64,000 nt of DNA, from the NCBI GenBank assembly GCA_950097015.1, contig CATNEN010000002.1, forward strand, positions 6,155,501-6,219,500. The letters run 5' to 3'. Source of the stretch: Macrostomum hystrix (lineage: Eukaryota > Platyhelminthes > Macrostomidae). How positions within the stretch are numbered: position 1 is the stretch's first letter; every line of letters begins with the position of its first letter. The position numbers were made by a program, and so were the translations under genes. A model generated the notes under the pieces. That model did no database searches, was not told the DNA's origin, and saw only the letters and a program-made list of their open reading frames with translations. Shown one piece after another: positions 44,515 to 55,516 of the stretch.

Positions 44515-47500
44515 ATGACGGACATCCTGCCCAGCCACTCCATCACTGGTGGAGTGTTTTCTCCGCTGACTTTGTTTGAGTCCACCATCACCAATGCCCA
44601 GATGCTGGTTGAGTCCATGGCTGAGCGTGAGCTGTTCTCAGCTCTGCGCATCATCGGCAGCCTCCACAGTCACGTGGTACACGTCATGGAGCCCCGCTAC
44701 GGCCGGCTGTGCGAGCGAAGCGACCACCTCGCCGAGCTGGAAGCCTCCGGCATGGCCCAGACTGCCGCAGCCGCTGCTGAAGCGGCCGCTTCGTCTGCCA
44801 CTGTTAGCGGCGCCAGGCGTGTTGCTAAGGAGGAGAAGATCATGTCCAATTCACCACTGGCTGCTCAGCAGTCTTCTGTGCTCCACTCGGCACTGGGCAC
44901 CATAAAGGTTTGTTTGAGCTCACGCTTAGCATCTGAAGCAAATGTACACGTTTTTAGGCCATTTTCAATATTAGATTACTAATTTCTTGAGTAATTTATT
45001 AAATAATTAGAGGCTAGGCTAAACTCTTCTCCCCCACAACAACAGATGGAGAACTTTGAGTCGGCGGCGGCAGACTACGGTGAGCAGCACCTGCTGGAGG
45101 AGCCACCAACGGAGATCCTTGAAGAAGACGCCGACGATGAGATTGACGACGAAGATGATTGTGTCATCACCGACTATTTCGACGACAGCAGCTTCGGTGG
45201 CGGCGGGGTCGGCGGAATTGGAGGCTTCGGCCCGACCCCGTCCAAGATGCCGCGCTACGGCGGCGGTGGCGGAGGTGGCGGCGACAGTTCGATGCCCGCC
45301 GAGTGCAAGACCATCATGAGAAGAGCTTACAAGGCGTTGAAAGGGAATGGGCCGCATCTGTTTGACTTTAGCCTGCCGTGAGTTGCACTGAGTTTTAGTT
45401 TAACAATTCCTAGAATTCCGGTTAAATTGGGTTTTTCTTAGATTTGAGTGATGGAGTGGGATTTTAAGGACTGTGATGTTTTGGTTTTGAGTAAAGCAGT
45501 AGCATTTAGGTTAAGGAGTTGTTTGTGGGATTTGGGTTAAGGACTGGGATTTTTATGCTAGTGGGATTTCTAGAGAACTTTTATTAATGAGTCTGGGACT
45601 TATTCAGTTTTTAGTGAAATAAGTGTGACTTATTCGGATTTGTGGATAAAGAGTTGGATTTTGGCCACTGGGTTGAGTTGCTATAAATTTTTGGTCATGT
45701 AGTGGAAATTTAAAGGCTATTTGATTGAGAATTCAAGTAATGATTTTTAGGTAAAATTCGAGAACTATATTTAATCTAGAATAATGTAGACTTCTTAACT
45801 TGCTAGTGGACATTTCCATCATGAAGATAGGCATTGCCTAGCGCTTAGAAACAATCTGACTCTGTATTCCCGCTGTGCACCTGCCCCCAGTTTCTCCTCG
45901 GATCAGAACCAACGCGTTGCCGCACGAGTGACCGCAAAGGCCAAGGAGATGGCCCACGGCAAGGGCTGGCCTGAAGACATCTGGCAGAGTGAGTGGGCAG
46001 GTCTTTCCTCTGATATTTCTTTCATTCACCTTGAAAATAAGTTGCATTGACCAGTGTATTATGGGATCTGAGATATTTAAAACAGTCGGACAGACTGTAG
46101 AAATATTAATAGCACACAACGCAGTAGCAGCTTCCAAGAAGGCTGTGTCCTGCTGTCCATGGACTGTAGGGTAGGGATGGTCGCCAATCAAACCTAAATT
46201 TCCCCACCATTTGTTAATGGGCACCAATTTAGTTCCTTGAGAATGATGATTCAAACTACCGACAAAATTATAAGTCTATAATTTAGGAGTGTCGACATTT
46301 TATGTACTACTTAGGAATTTAGTAGTAATTGCTGTATTTGCTATTTTTTTATTATCTATCTGTGTATTTTTGCTTCCATACAAATTTTGTCAAGTCTGGA
46401 AACGTCGCAAGTGAAATGTGGATGTCTGAGATTACAAATCAAATAAAAAAAGCTGATAATTTACAATTCAGCAAATGCTTCACTATGCATTAATTAACTA
46501 ATTAAACTGCATTTTTTTCTTACTGTGGAATGAAATTTTCCCTAAATTTGTATCCCAAGACTTTTTTACTCTGTTTTTAGCACAACAGCCTGCCCCTTGA
46601 ACTGCTGGCGTTTCAGGTAGCGACGTTTCTAGGAAGCTCAGTAAGGATTTGAGTTGATCTAGTCAACAATAGATAAACCAATTGTTCTAGGACTACCCTA
46701 TGGCTCGCGAACTGTCTATGTGTACTTGGATTTCCGGCAGAAGATGCGAATCCGACATCGAGTTGTAGTAAGCCAATAGTGTCCTTAAATGCAGTTTTAT
46801 AGCGGGCGTGAGTCTCCTAGTTGCATTGTTGCATTTCCACACCGATCAATAATGTGCTTGCGATGTTTACCAATTAACACTGTGCTGTAGTTTGTGGTTC
46901 GGCACAATCTGTCATGCCTATTTAACTTAATTCCGCCTAATAATTGATTAATGCTTGAAGGACTGCCCAAAGATGCCAGGGTGAATCGCATTCACTGCAC
47001 CCTGGCTGCTGGCCTCCGCTTCAAGCACAAGCAGATTGTGAGTTTCAAGCTTGCCCAGTTACTATCATTGGCGTTGTGCTTTGATCATTTAAGCAGCAGC
47101 AATGCGTTGAGCACATTCTAATCACTTATTCGACGTTTCCTGAGTATGCCTAAATAGCTTGAAAACCTGAAATCCCAGGAATTCTGAGCATCCTCGCATT
47201 TGCCCACACACCCCTAATCTCCCCCGGAACTGTTTTCTAGAACTGCCAAAAGTTGGCCGACTGTCTGAGATTTTCTTTGTATTCCGAAGCCAGATTCGAA
47301 ACAAGCTGCGGGTGTTTGTAAGCCAAGAATGTCGACTGTGATTTTATTTCTCATTGTTTTGTTTGTTGCCAGCGGCGTTTCTCGACTATTGCGGCCTAGC
47401 TAAGAGTTTTAAAATTCACACGCGTACGAAAATTAACCTGATTGTTTTAGAGTTGCCGGCAAGCGGTCGTGTTGGCAAGATGTTCACCGATTTTAGGCAG

Positions 47501-50500
47501 AAGATGCGCGTCAAACTTCAGTTTAATGTGCGTCTGCTGGGCTGTGCAAACAGCAGCTCTTGTTTTTTCTATAGAAAAGTCTGCGACCGCGTTTCCTGAC
47601 TTGAGTTTGCCTGATAAAATACAGTTCATCACTGGGTTTCAAAACTCAAACCCGCTAAAGCAAGTGCATTTATAATTGTCCATTCTAATGCAGGGCTGCC
47701 ATTTGCGGCTCGTCTGGCGTGCGTGTTCAGCAATTTCCGCCACAAAATGCGAAGCAAATGGCGCGCAGATGTTAGTTCGGTCATTGTTGTTTAGGGCCTG
47801 AATGCGGTGAATTATTTTTGAAAGGCTGACGTTTCCTGACTAGACCATTGTCCTCAGTCATTGTTCTGAACATAATCTTGAGGATTGCAGCAGTTTTGTC
47901 TCTTGGCGCCTCTTACAGACCTGCCATTCAATAGCCGGCTGATTCGCATCTTTGGCGACTTTAAAAAGAAGATTCGTTTCAAATGGCGCTCAACAGTTAG
48001 TCTGGGCTCTTGTTGCCGCATAATTAGTTTCTTCTCTAGTCAATTGAAGCAGGCGTAGGGCGGCTGCGGGCCATTCCGCCAAGCTCTGACTGAGCACACG
48101 TGTGCTCGGATACGCTGAGACGGAGCGGTCAACGCGTCCTACCCTAGCACCCAAGATCTCTATAAAAATATTTTTGACTCTTCGGGGGTTTTGTGCAATT
48201 TACGGCCATAGGCAGTGAAGCCAGCGCCTGAATGCTTTGGGGATGACAGATTGGTTGACAGACTAGTCGAAGGTGTCCTGTGGTTGAGCTGCGCCTAATG
48301 GTTAGGCTTGAACAGTGAAATTGGAGAAATTCGCGTCAGGGTGTCCATGGTGGCCTAGTTCCACCTTTTGTAGCTCTTGAAGGTCTAGATAGATAAGAGA
48401 GATAGATCTAGATAAAGGTCGGTGACCGCCGAAGTCGGAGATGATGCAAGCACATTCGGGTGACATGCTGATAAAGTTTAAAGGTCTGGAAAGGCCGCAC
48501 TGAGGCGCAGTGCAAATTCGTGTATAGGAGTGTATGAAATACACTAGCTCTTATGGGAAAAATCGGACCTTCGGCCAGAAACATTGAATATCTCGACTGT
48601 CTGAAGAGCTGGCGACTTGTTTCTTGTTTCAGAAGATGCGCAACAAAAAGTTGGCCCGTGTTCTCGAGTTTCGTGTGCTTGCATTGTTCCGTATGGGTGC
48701 AGCAAAAAACATTGTCGGTCCTACTTGGTAGTTCTACCGTTAACGGTCCGGAAAAAGAGCCTAGGAATGGTCAAGGAATCGGACTGTGGCAAAAATGTTC
48801 TATGGCACAAAATACCAGTAATATTGCTAATGTGAATTGGGGATGTTGGTCTTTACTGGTATCCATAGCTCAACAAGCCCCAACCCTGATCTCCGTATCT
48901 ACGCAGTTTTAATTGGCCTTCAGCCCACTCTTGACGTCACCCACCTACAATCAATCTGTTGATGGTTGCATATTTATTTATTTTTTTTTATTCACTGCAG
49001 ACGTTTTCCGACCCATTCAAAGAACTATCATTGTCCTAAAAATATGTCTATGGCATCAAAGAATTCACCGTTCATATTTGCAGACCTTCCCACTAATAGC
49101 CGACTGCACAGCATATTTGCCGACTTTAGAAAGAAGATGCGAAACAAGTGGCGCGTTGATGTTTGTTTAAACTCGCTTCTGCTGCAATAGAGCATTTGTT
49201 GGAAAACCAGGAGCATTCAAAGAAACAATTTTACGAATCAGGGCAAAGCTAAAAAATTCATGACCTAGTTCTAAAACAGTGACTGAATAATGGCCAAATT
49301 TTAGTACAGTATGACTAAATCAAGATTCAGTCATAGAGCAGCATGACTGAATCTTGACCAAATCATAGTACTGTATGGCTGAATCATGACAAGATTCTAG
49401 AACATTATGAATAAATCATGACCAATGAATAGAACAGTATGACTGCATTATGACCAAATTCTAGTACACTATGACGAAATCATGACCTAATCATAAAACA
49501 GTATGACTGAATCATGACCAAATCATAGAACAGTATGACTGAATCATGACCAAATCATAGAACAGTATGACTGAATCATGACCAAATCATAGAACAGTAT
49601 GACTGAATCATGACCAAATCATAGAACAGTATGACTGAATCATGACCAAATCATAAAACAGTATGACTGAATCATGACCAAATCATAGAACAGTATGACT
49701 GAATCATGACCAAATCATAGTACTGTATGACTGAATCATGACCAAATCATAGAACAGTATGACTGAATCATGACCAAATCATAGAACAGTATGACTGAAT
49801 CATGACCAAATCATAGTACTGTATGACTGAATCATGACAAGATTCTAGAACATTATGAATAAATCATGACCAATGAATAGAACAGTATGACTGCATTATG
49901 ACCAAATTCTAGTACACTATGACGAAATCATGACCTAATCATAAAACAGTATGACTGAATCATGACCAAATCATAGAACAGTATGACTGAATCATGACCA
50001 AATCATAGAACAGTATGACTGAATCATGACCAAATCATAGAACAGTATGACTGAATCATTAACAAGTCGATGAACAGTTTGTCTGAATTGTGAGCAAATC
50101 CAGGAACATCTAAGAATAGTATCACTGAATCATGACCAAATGAACGAAGATCATGACCGAATCAACAAAGATGATGCCCTGATCCAAGACATCAGATCCC
50201 AGGCTAAACCTGGGAAAAACCCTTGGCTTTTGCCTCATCCCACACCCCGCACGCCGTCAACTCCAGAAGCTGAACCGGCGTCAGAAAAGTTTCGAACTCG
50301 TGGCCACCAGCCTGACCTCTGAGGAGCTGGAGAAATTCCGAGTGATCCTCACCAGAGAGTACACCAGCTCAGATGAGGAGTGCGGCTCCGGCGGCACCGA
50401 CCAGCTCCGGGTGCGCGAACTCGCCTGGGAGTCGGACGAGGTCAAACGGTTGAAGCGGCAGCTGGATCAGGTGTACTCAGACAATTGCGCAACAACCAAG

Positions 50501-50623
50501 CAGAAGCAACAGCTGGCCAGGTGCATCCGGGACCCGATGCGGTCCAGGTCGCAACGGCCGCCGCCTGAACACGCGCCCAGCTGGGCTCTGAAGGTGCCGC
50601 AGCAGAGAGGCCAAACCAGCTGA
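44515..50623 (+). CDS. Gene B: tandem paralogue of gene A with seven 77-nt mutually exclusive exons
   Basis: Constitutive exons are 44515-44907, 45046-45377, 45891-45988 and terminal 50267-50623. One of seven cassette exons (46691-49160) is needed. Each isoform is 418 aa. Conserved with gene A: FSPLTLFESTITNAQML, MEPRYGR, KGNGPHLFDFSLP, NQRV in the 98-nt third exon (the same size and phases as in A), and the terminal KLNRRQKSFEL, YTSSDEE, RELAWES and PSWAL. The linker is acidic then Gly-rich. Each cassette encodes LP-x3-R-x4-[IV]-F-like then FRxKMRxKWR, a 25-residue basic module. An acceptor (CTTTCCAG) ends 7 nt before ATG. An extra intron (44908-45045) splits the N-terminal half relative to gene A. 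Molecular function is unknown; the basic module suggests nucleic-acid or acidic-partner binding (inference only). Confidence 0.82.
46110..46190 (+). repeat. SINE family 1 fragment in gene B intron
   Basis: GAAGGCTGTGTCCTGCTGTC then CATGGACTG and GTCGCC resemble part of the SINE 1 body seen at 51480-51530. Confidence 0.4.
46691..46767 (+). other. Gene B cassette exon 1 of 7 (77 nt)
   Basis: Acceptor TGTTCTAG, 2 nt plus 25 codons, donor GTAAGC (a GTAGTA donor 3 nt earlier is the alternative). It encodes LPYGSRTVYVYLDFRQKMRI followed by RHRVV. The motif CGACGTTTCT lies at 46621-46630, 70 nt upstream. Confidence 0.8.
46961..47037 (+). other. Gene B cassette exon 2 of 7 (77 nt)
   Basis: Acceptor GCTTGAAG, donor GTGAGT. 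It encodes LPKDARVNRIHCTLAAGLRF then KHKQI, the most divergent module. A weaker upstream motif (CGATGTTTAC) is at 46861-46870. Confidence 0.75.
47241..47317 (+). other. Gene B cassette exon 3 of 7 (77 nt)
   Basis: Acceptor TGTTTTCTAG, donor GTAAGC. It encodes LPKVGRLSEIFFVFRSQIRN then KLRVF. The motif CGACGTTTCCTGAGT begins at 47131. Confidence 0.85.
47451..47527 (+). other. Gene B cassette exon 4 of 7 (77 nt)
   Basis: Acceptor ATTGTTTTAG, donor GTGCGT. It encodes LPASGRVGKMFTDFRQKMRV then KLQFN. The motif GGCGTTTCTCGAC begins at 47374. Confidence 0.85.
47694..47770 (+). other. Gene B cassette exon 5 of 7 (77 nt)
   Basis: Acceptor TTCTAATGCAG, donor GTTAGT. It encodes LPFAARLACVFSNFRHKMRS then KWRAD. 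The motif CGCGTTTCCTGAC is at 47588-47600. Confidence 0.85.
47919..47995 (+). other. Gene B cassette exon 6 of 7 (77 nt)
   Basis: Acceptor CCTCTTACAG, donor GTTAGT. It encodes LPFNSRLIRIFGDFKKKIRF then KWRST. The motif TGACGTTTCCTGAC is at 47827-47840. Confidence 0.85.
48110..48235 (+). repeat. Degenerate SINE family 2 copy in gene B intron
   Basis: A head-like GACGGAGCGGTCAACGCGTC and a tail-like TTTTGTGCAATTTACGGCC are in the order seen in the copies at 1395-1612 and 17215-17440, read in the opposite direction. Heavily diverged. Confidence 0.4.
48249..48665 (+). repeat. About 400-bp dispersed repeat, copy in gene B intron
   Basis: The inverted counterpart of 28535-28934, with long stretches of near identity across the whole length. 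It separates cassettes 6 and 7 of gene B. Confidence 0.8.
49084..49160 (+). other. Gene B cassette exon 7 of 7 (77 nt)
   Basis: Acceptor CATATTTGCAG, donor GTTTGT. It encodes LPTNSRLHSIFADFRKKMRN then KWRVD. The motif AGACGTTTTCCGAC is at 48999-49012. Confidence 0.85.
49265..50130. repeat. 32-bp minisatellite between gene B cassettes and terminal exon
   Basis: Tandem CATGACCAAATCATAGAACA + GTATGACTGAAT units. A variant block of about 140 bp at 49366-49500 recurs almost unchanged at 49813-49950, showing block duplication inside the array. Confidence 0.9.
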
Positions 50624-53600
50624 GTTGACTGCTGTGTTGTTAGCTTATTGAATTGCAATCAGACAGCGTCTAGTGTTATTCGGCTATTTGTAAATTGGTT
50701 TTGCTTTTTACGTTTGCCTACGGCTACCTTATAAATCATAATGCCGATCGTTTTTAATTGCCGAACTCATTTCTGGACTATTTCGACTGCGTACGACTCT
50801 TCTCTTTGACCTGTTCACAATAATTGAGTCTCCACAGTCAAGTGAGGTTTTTCAGCTTATTTTTAAACTAAAGATAAGGCCAGCTAAAGATTATTGGTGA
50901 ATGAACTGCTAAGCAGAGAGCGGAAGTTAACTGCTATAGAGAGTATGTAGAGTGGGTATGAACTACTGTAGAGTGTGTATGAACTACTGTAGAGTATGTA
51001 GAGTGGGTATGAACTACTGTAGAGTGGGTATGAACTGCTTTAGAGTGGGTATGGACTACTGTAGAGTGGGTATGAACTACTGTAGAGTGGGTATGAACTA
51101 CTGTAGAGTGGGTATGAACTACTGTAGAGTGGGTATGAACTACTGTAGAGGGGGTATGAACTGCTGTAGAGTGGGTATGAACTACTGTAGAGGGGGTATG
51201 AACTACTGTAGAGGGGGTATGAACTGCTGTAGAGTGGGTATGAACTACTGTAGAGTGGGTATGAACTACTGTAGAGTGGGTATGAACTACTGTAGAGTGG
51301 GTATGAACTGCTGTAGAGTGGGTATGAACTGCTGTAGAGTGGGTATGAACTGCTGTAGAGTGGGTATGAACTGCTGTAGAGTGGGTATAATAATAATAAT
51401 TGAATAATTGATTACACCTGCCCCAATTGGGTCAAATGTGCAGCCGACAGCACAGCCGCAGCTAATGCGCGGCGCATCTGAAGGCTGCGTACAGCTGTTC
51501 AGTCCATGGACTGGGGGGACGCCACACCCACCTTCAATTATCCCAGCTGATGCTAATACCCATTTAACAGCTGGGTGAACTGAAGCAATGTAGAGTTAAG
51601 TGTCTTGCTAAAAGAGTGGGTATGAACTACTGTAGAGTGGGTATGAACTACTGTAGAGTGGGTATGAACTACTGTAGAGTGGGTATGAACTGCTGTAGAG
51701 TGGGTATGAACTGCTGTAGAGTGGGTATGAACTGCTGTAGAGTGGGTATGAACTGCTGTAGAGTGGGTATAATAATAATAATTGAATAATTGATTACACC
51801 TGCCCCAATTGGGTCAAATGTGCAGCCGACAGCACAGCCGCAGCTAATGCGCGGCGCATCTGAAGGCTGCGTACAGCTGTTCAGTCCATGGACTGGGGGG
51901 ACGCCACACCCACCTTCAATTATCCCAGCTGATGCTAATACCCATTTAACAGCTGGGTGAACTGAAGCAATGCAGAGTTAAGTGTCTTGCTAAAAGAGTG
52001 GGTATGAACTACTGTAGAGTGGGTATGAACTACTGTAGAGTGGGTATGAACTGCTGTAGAGTGGGTATGAACTACTGTAGAGTGGGTATGAACTACTGTA
52101 GAGTGGGTATGAACTGCTGTAGAGTGGGTATGAACTACTGCAGAGTGGGTATGAAGTACTGTAGAGTGGGTATGAACTACTGTAGAGTGGGTATGAACTG
52201 CTGTAGAGTGGGTATGAAGTACTGTAGAGTGGGTATGAACTACTGTAGAGTGGGTATGAACTGCTGTAGAGTGGGTATGAACTACTGCAGAGTGGGTATG
52301 AAGTACTGTAGAGTGGGTATGAACTGCTGTAGAGGGGTATGAACTACTCTAGAGTGTGTATGAAGTACTGTAGAGTGGGTATATACTACTACACATAGAG
52401 AGTGAACAGTTGAAGAGTAGCAGCAAATTAATCTAGCGGGCTCTGGTCTCCTGGCATCTACTAGCTAAAAGCGTAAATTGTTTTACGAGTATATTGCTCA
52501 GCTTGACGAGGACATACATTTCTTGCTTAATTTGCGTCAGAGTTTTGCATTTTGTCAACTAATTAATAGTTTATTCTCCAGCTATAGGTAATAACTACTC
52601 AGTCATCTCGCTTTATTAACTGTTGTGATTCTTTGCGTTCCATTGGACATAGAAGTGCAAGTATTGTGAAGCAATCGTTTATTTAAGTAATTGTTCATGT
52701 TGGGTTACCGGTTACGCGTTTGAATAAGTTGTGTTACTTAATTTGTCTATAAAAATGAATTTAACAGTAACTTTGAGTTCCAAAATATACTGGAATATAT
52801 TTTGGGTCGGGTCGCATTGTTCATCATCGAAACCGAAACGAAACTTGTAAAAGTATTTTAATCTGAGTTCTCTCTGCTAAAACGATATTGTTGTAGCGAT
52901 ACGCTCGTATCCTGCGTTCCGTGAAAGTCCTGATAGTCAGCATAGCCGACCATCGACTATTTTATCCTTGGTGTGTGGTCTTGCTTGACTCCATGAAATC
53001 CGAAGCGAATTTTATGCAGTTCGCATCAGTCTTAAACTCAAGAACTACTCAAGAATTGTTTTATTCCTTACACGGACGGGTGGGCAGCTAATCGTCTATG
53101 ATAATCTGAGAGATTGTGACAAACTGAACACAAACATTTCAATAAACTGAACACTTTGAAAACGAGTTTTGATAAAATTCTAACAAAAACAATTAAGCTG
53201 AAGTTTTGGAATGCAGAATGCATTTCCTCGAAAATTACTATTTTTTTTACTCGATTCGCTATTTCTGTGAGTTTTTGCTACCAAATACGTTTGTATGACC
53301 GCCATGAGACTATGGCTATGAGCTCTGTCACTATGAGAGCTGCTTCACAGCAGAGCAAACAAATCTGGCTGGCTGGCATGTTTGCCCATCTTCGCAATTA
53401 GGTAAAAATAGAGTCGCATGTTTAAATAAACAAATACTTTTCTTAACCTGCGGCTCAAGCTACTGAGGCAGTCAATGTTGAGTATAATCTTTGTTTAACA
53501 CAATGGGCAAACACACCAGATTTAACGCGTTGTCATGGCAACAGAAAACAAAGGCTATGCAGCACGCTGAGAATGTTTTTAAACTGAAATTTCGAGATTG

Positions 53601-53660
53601 ACGGCGGGCCAGGAGAGCTCAGTGTTTCACCCCTGCCTGACCGAGTCTGACTGCTCAGAC
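50624..53660. other. Gene B 3' flank and upstream region of the membrane-protein gene
   Basis: Contains a 21-bp TGTAGAGTGGGTATGAACTA+C array in three blocks (about 50940-51390, 51612-51770, 51996-52385) separated by two nearly identical SINE family 1 fragments. 52400-53660 is AT-rich without a supported exon; the 81-residue open frame at 53156-53401 shows no family features. Confidence 0.6.
50940..52385. repeat. 21-bp minisatellite interrupted by two SINE fragments
   Basis: The array and the embedded SINE 1 tail (51390-51614 and 51770-51995, minus oriented, ending in AATAATAATAATTG) repeat with a period of about 382 bp. The two SINE copies differ at essentially one visible base (AATGTAGAG versus AATGCAGAG), so array and SINE were duplicated together recently. 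Confidence 0.9.
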
Positions 53661-55516
53661 ATGCCGATCTCATCAGGCGCTGGCGGCAAGCCTAACTCCT
53701 ACTTCAACCCGACCAATGCCGTGTCACGGAGGCCATCCGTCAGCAGCGGCAACTACAGCGGCTCCAGTGCCGGGGCCACTCCCGGCTACTACTATGGCAG
53801 CTACGGCGGCGCCGAGCCCGTTGTCATGGCAACCGTTGCCGGGGCCGCCGCCACACCACGAGGAGTTCAGGTTGGATTTCTTGTCACGATCACGAAAACC
53901 CGGAAACCCTGAAAGTCAGGAAACGCCAGCGACAACTAACACTGACACTCCAGTCTCCATCCCTGACACTCCAGTCTCCATCCCTGACACACCGATCTCC
54001 ATCCCTGACACTCCAATCTCCAACCCTGACACTCCAATCTCCATCCCTGACACACCGATCTCCAACCCTGACACTCCAATCTCCATCCCTGACACTCCAA
54101 TCTCCATCCCTGACACTCCAATCTCCATCCCTGACACTCCAATCTCCATCCCTGACACTCCAATCTCCATCCCTGACACTCCAATCTCCATCCCTGAAAC
54201 TCCAGTCTCTAACCCTGAAACTCCAGTCTCTAACCCTGACACACCTGCAAACTCTCAGGTGGTTGACATATCCGGCCGGATGCCCCAGAACAGCCAAGCC
54301 GCGGTGTCTCGTGAGTCGCCCGACCGTCGCTGCTGTCCGTGTCCGGGCCGCGGCCGCCCGGAGATGCGCATGCCGCCGATGCCGAAGAGCAAGCTGGCCA
54401 CAGCCGGCGGTGCCGTCACCCGCCACGGCTGCTGCGTCTTCCTAATCGGCCTGCTGGCCCTAGCCACGGCTGCCGGCCTCATCGCCGGCCTGTACTTCCT
54501 GTGCACCCAGTTGTCCGGAGTCCGAGCTGCCAGGGGCGCCTTCTACCTGATTCCCGGGAGGCGAGCCGGCGACCTCATGTGGGTCATCTACGGCACCCTG
54601 CAGGAGTGCCAGCCTGTCACCACCAGTGCATCGACCACAAGCACCACAACGTCAACAACCACCACAGTTTCCACCACGAGGGCAACCGGCACTACGGCGT
54701 CGACAACTACGCCGACTACGACTACGACCGCAGCCACAACCTCGGGGACCACATTGATCTCCTGCGCCAGCACCACATATCGGTATCAGCAGGTGAGCAC
54801 AATCACCTTTAAGGGTGCTATCAAAGACCACTTAAGAAGATGATACTATTGGAGACGGAGGGTGAGTGGCAGAGCGGTTAGGGCGTTTGCCTCTCTCACC
54901 AAGGTCCCTGAGAGTCACTCACTCAACAATGAGCCATTGCCCGCAGCCCTGCTGCCATTGTCATTATTACTATTGAAAACTACTCGGGTTCAATTTCTGT
55001 AAGCATAAACTACTTGTTGATCGTGTATGGTAGCTTCGATATTAACGATACATTAAACAGGTTTTATAGATTAAACTGCAATTGTCTATGGTTCCCGAAT
55101 TGAGCGCTAGTTTAAAAAATCTCATTTCCGCCGTTTTTTCCCATAGACTGCGTCTCTCTCCCTTAAGAAGCGTGCAGCCATTTGACCCTCCAGCTCAGTC
55201 TGTCTGCTTCTCAGATATATCTATGGTCTAAGTCTTTGTGTCGTGTACAATCCAAGGGAGTCCTATGAAAGCAACAGACTTCAACTCGGTGGTGATTAGT
55301 TTTTAGCTCTTATTCTGTAGAGTTAGCATCACATTTAACACACTTGCAACTGACACCTTTGAGTTTTTTGTACTTTGCACCCTTCAACTTGTAACCCACC
55401 GGTCGCAGGTGACATTGTCAGTCGGCAGGACTCGGCCGGAACCGATCTTCGTAGCAGCCTCCGCGGCGGCTGCCCTACTCTGCCGGCTGCTGTTGATGAC
55501 GCAACAGGTCACGTGA
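53661..55516 (+). CDS. Single-pass membrane protein with Thr-rich mucin-like stalk, three exons
   Basis: Exons: 53661-53870, 54259-54792 and probably 55409-55516; phases agree, giving 283 aa. The N-terminal 127 residues are Ser/Gly/Pro-rich and Tyr-rich with no signal peptide. A Cys/Arg patch (RRCCPCPGRGR) precedes one transmembrane segment at about 128-154 (CVFLIGLLALATAAGLIAGL). The following 60 residues lead into a dense Thr/Ser tract (TTSTTTSTTTT) suited to O-glycosylation. This layout suggests a type II membrane protein with an extracellular mucin stalk (inference). The third exon is the least certain: it encodes a short hydrophobic tail and stop. The first intron contains a 21-bp minisatellite; retaining it gives an early stop. 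Not recognised as a named family. Confidence 0.6.
53938..54245. repeat. 21-bp minisatellite in the membrane-protein intron
   Basis: Tandem ACACTCCAATCTCCATCCCT+G units inside intron 53871-54258. Stop-free frames on both strands (DTPISIP-type) are products of the 21-bp period. Confidence 0.9.
54860..54915 (+). repeat. SINE family 2 head fragment
   Basis: GAGTGGCAGAGCGGTTAGGG is a good A box; CTCTCACCAAGGTCCCTGAG follows as in the other SINE 2 copies. No body is recognisable downstream. Confidence 0.5.

Noticed and set aside
46570-46640. Another gene B cassette beginning LPLELLAFQ
   Set aside because: It is too short, the phase is off by one nucleotide and the basic motif is absent.
48571-48665. 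An eighth gene B cassette encoding RLSEELATCFLFQKMRNKK
   Set aside because: The same sequence is part of the dispersed repeat copy at 28535-28620, the acceptor spacing is wrong and the 2-nt phase is lost. Resemblance to the module is coincidental or secondary.
53716-54843. A single 375-residue open frame through the 21-bp repeat
   Set aside because: Its first part is out of frame with the better N-terminal exon (53661-53870). A donor at 53871 and acceptor at 54258 remove the repeat cleanly.
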